Under the pieces are notes generated by a model. That model was not told the origin of the DNA. It saw nothing but the letters and a program-made list of their open reading frames with translations, and searched no databases. From Thermocrispum agreste DSM 44070 (GTDB lineage: Bacteria > Actinomycetota > Actinomycetes > Mycobacteriales > Pseudonocardiaceae), in assembly GCF_000427905.1 (NCBI RefSeq), contig NZ_ATYX01000011.1, positions 1 to 64,000 on the forward strand: 64,000 nucleotides of DNA, read 5' to 3'. Every line of letters starts with the position of its first letter. Within the stretch, counting starts at the first letter, position 1. Shown here piece by piece: positions 62,705-64,000 of this stretch. The translations under genes and the position numbers were made by a program.

Positions 62705-64000
62705 CTACCCGCGGCCCGCGCCGTTCGAGCGCAGCCGCCGGTAGATGCGGCGACCGGCCAACAACAGTAACGCGCCTGCCGCCGTCGCGGTCACGATCAC
62801 CGTGATGACACCGTATTCGGTGGACGTCAGTTCGTAGGTTGTCGGCTCACCGAGCTGGGTGCCACCAGGGGTCGACAAGTACACGTTCACCGTAAAGCGG
62901 CCTGCTCGCAACACTTCCGCGGGGATCTTCAGATTGCGTGACCGGCCGGCAGGGATCTCCACCGCGGACGGCTGTGACAAGCGCAAACCCGCCCCGGAGG
63001 TGAGCTTGACCCGGACTGTGATCTGGACCGGCAGCCGGTTGGTCACCGACACCGGGATGGGTGACGACCCGGACGCCAGCCCGATGGTGCGACCGGGATC
63101 GGAGATACGCACGCCGTGACGCACCGTCTGCAGCTGTGCGGTGGCCGACTCCAGGGCCCTGGCACGGGCACCCCGCACGCCGTGGAAGTCGGCCGAGGCG
63201 GTGCGCAGCAGCGCCTCGCGCAGCGGGGAGACGATGGCTTGCGGCTCGACCTGACTGGTCGGGTCCTCCTTCATCGCCTCCGACAGGTCGGTGATCTGGC
63301 CGTCCAGCTCGTCCAGCTCACGCATCATGCCCTTCGGCAGGCGGCCGCCAGTCGCGTTCCGGTCGAACCGGGCCCTGCCCACGCTGTCCGCCCCCGCGAG
63401 CGCCGTCAGGCTCACCGGCTGGACGAGACCGTCCGCGATGAAGCCGTTCAGTGTGCCCAGCAGCCAGTCGACCTCGTCCGCGGTGGCGGCGAAAGTGCGC
63501 GGCGGTGCCAGCAGCATCGGCTTGCTCGGGTCGGCCATGGCTTTGAACAGCACCGTCGCGATCGCGTTCTGGCCGGCGATGGTGCGATCGTCGGCCGCGA
63601 CCGTCGCCGGGTAGCCGAGCTGGGGACTTGCCGAACGCGGCCGCAACGCCAGCGCACCCAGCTCGTCGAACGGCAGCACCCGCAGCCTGCCCGAGTCGTC
63701 TCCGTCCACGGTGAGCGGCTCGGCCGGAGCCCACCGCACGTCGACCCCGCGCGCGTTGGCGACGACCAGGTCCGTGCCTGCTTTCGCGACGGCCTTGGCA
63801 GCGCGCTCGTCGATGTCGTCGGTCGTCCACAGCGCGCCCGGCAGTGGATCGGCATCCAGCACCTCGGACAGCACCGAGCTGCGGTTCGCCGCGGCGGTGG
63901 CCAGTCGCGGCGAATGGGCGGCCAGCGCGGCCAGGTCGGCGCCCGCGTATTGGGTGGCCACGACGCACTGGTCGGCGACGAGCTCCCGCAGCGACGTCAG
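62705..64000 (-). CDS. DUF6049-type secreted/membrane protein (Rv3909-like), 5' end outside window
   Basis: The frame is open to the window edge, so at least 432 residues are seen and the N-terminus is missing. The visible part is an extracytoplasmic alpha/beta region (ASPQLGYPATVAADDRTIAG, LLAPPRTFAATADEVDWLLG), an immunoglobulin-like segment (VSVTNRLPVQITVRVKLT, VEIPAGRSRNLKIPAEV), a transmembrane helix (VITVIVTATAAGALLLLAG) and a short basic tail. Family members lie beside murJ in actinobacteria; function is unknown. It probably precedes murJ in one operon. Confidence 0.85.
   Translation of the reverse strand: MTSLRELVADQCVVATQYAGADLAALAAHSPRLATAAANRSSVLSEVLDADPLPGALWTTDDIDERAAKAVAKAGTDLVVANARGVDVRWAPAEPLTVDGDDSGRLRVLPFDELGALALRPRSASPQLGYPATVAADDRTIAGQNAIATVLFKAMADPSKPMLLAPPRTFAATADEVDWLLGTLNGFIADGLVQPVSLTALAGADSVGRARFDRNATGGRLPKGMMRELDELDGQITDLSEAMKEDPTSQVEPQAIVSPLREALLRTASADFHGVRGARARALESATAQLQTVRHGVRISDPGRTIGLASGSSPIPVSVTNRLPVQITVRVKLTSGAGLRLSQPSAVEIPAGRSRNLKIPAEVLRAGRFTVNVYLSTPGGTQLGEPTTYELTSTEYGVITVIVTATAAGALLLLAGRRIYRRLRSNGAGRG

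Overview
The window is high-GC actinobacterial chromosome, most likely from a Pseudonocardiaceae-like genus. Gene content and order closely follow the replication-origin region of Mycobacterium tuberculosis (fhaA-fhaB-pstP-rodA-pbpA-pknA-pknB-trpG, crgA, ppiA, alaT/ileT, gyrA-gyrB-dciA-recF-dnaN-dnaA, rpmH-rnpA-yidD-yidC-jag-rsmG-parA-parB, cwlM-trxA-trxB-sigM-murJ). The protein sequences and the inserted genes differ enough to exclude a mycobacterium. The species call is inference; the synteny is read from the translations.

Left arm (1-9.0 kb, + strand): the cell-wall/division signalling operon, tightly coupled by ATGA, GTGA and TGATG overlaps: FHA proteins, PP2C phosphatase, RodA/FtsW, PBP2-type transpeptidase, PknA and PknB with four PASTA domains. 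At 9-16 kb follow trpG, a saccharopine-dehydrogenase-like oxidoreductase, a class E sortase whose catalytic Cys is replaced by Ser, crgA, a PH-domain protein, a rhomboid protease, ppiA, a Lys/Ala-rich membrane protein and a small conserved protein.

Accessory stretch (16-28.7 kb): two secreted low-complexity proteins, an SDR epimerase, two TetR regulators, and a lipid/acyl-CoA cluster (enoyl-CoA hydratase, secreted hydrolase, AMP-dependent ligase, TetR, hotdog thioesterase). A PrmC-like methyltransferase, a lipoprotein, a metallo-beta-lactamase-fold hydrolase and a divergent AraC regulator complete it. Many of these genes have a TANNNT -10 box 6-7 nt before the start codon, the arrangement expected for leaderless mRNAs.

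Origin core (28.9-50.7 kb): tRNA-Ala and tRNA-Ile flank a small island with a frameshifted RelA/SpoT-domain gene and a small overlapping partner gene. Then come DUF3566, gyrA, gyrB, dciA, recF, gnd and dnaN. The dnaA-dnaN interval is unusually long (2.35 kb); it holds oriC DnaA boxes, degenerate tandem repeats, a CGNR zinc-finger gene on the opposite strand, and a 17-bp-arm palindrome plus iteron-like repeats. Divergent from dnaA runs rpmH-rnpA-yidD-yidC-jag-rsmG-parA-parB. Seven parS-like sites lie between 29.2 and 55.9 kb. DnaA-box clusters also occur inside dciA, at 12.8 kb and at 54.0 kb.

Right arm (50.7-64 kb): a D-Ala-D-Ala-ligase-like ATP-grasp enzyme, an aminotransferase, a GNAT protein, cwlM, the thioredoxin system (trxB-trxA), sigM with its anti-sigma factor, and murJ. 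The pseudokinase that is fused to MurJ in M. tuberculosis is a separate gene here. The window ends inside a DUF6049-type secreted/membrane protein gene.
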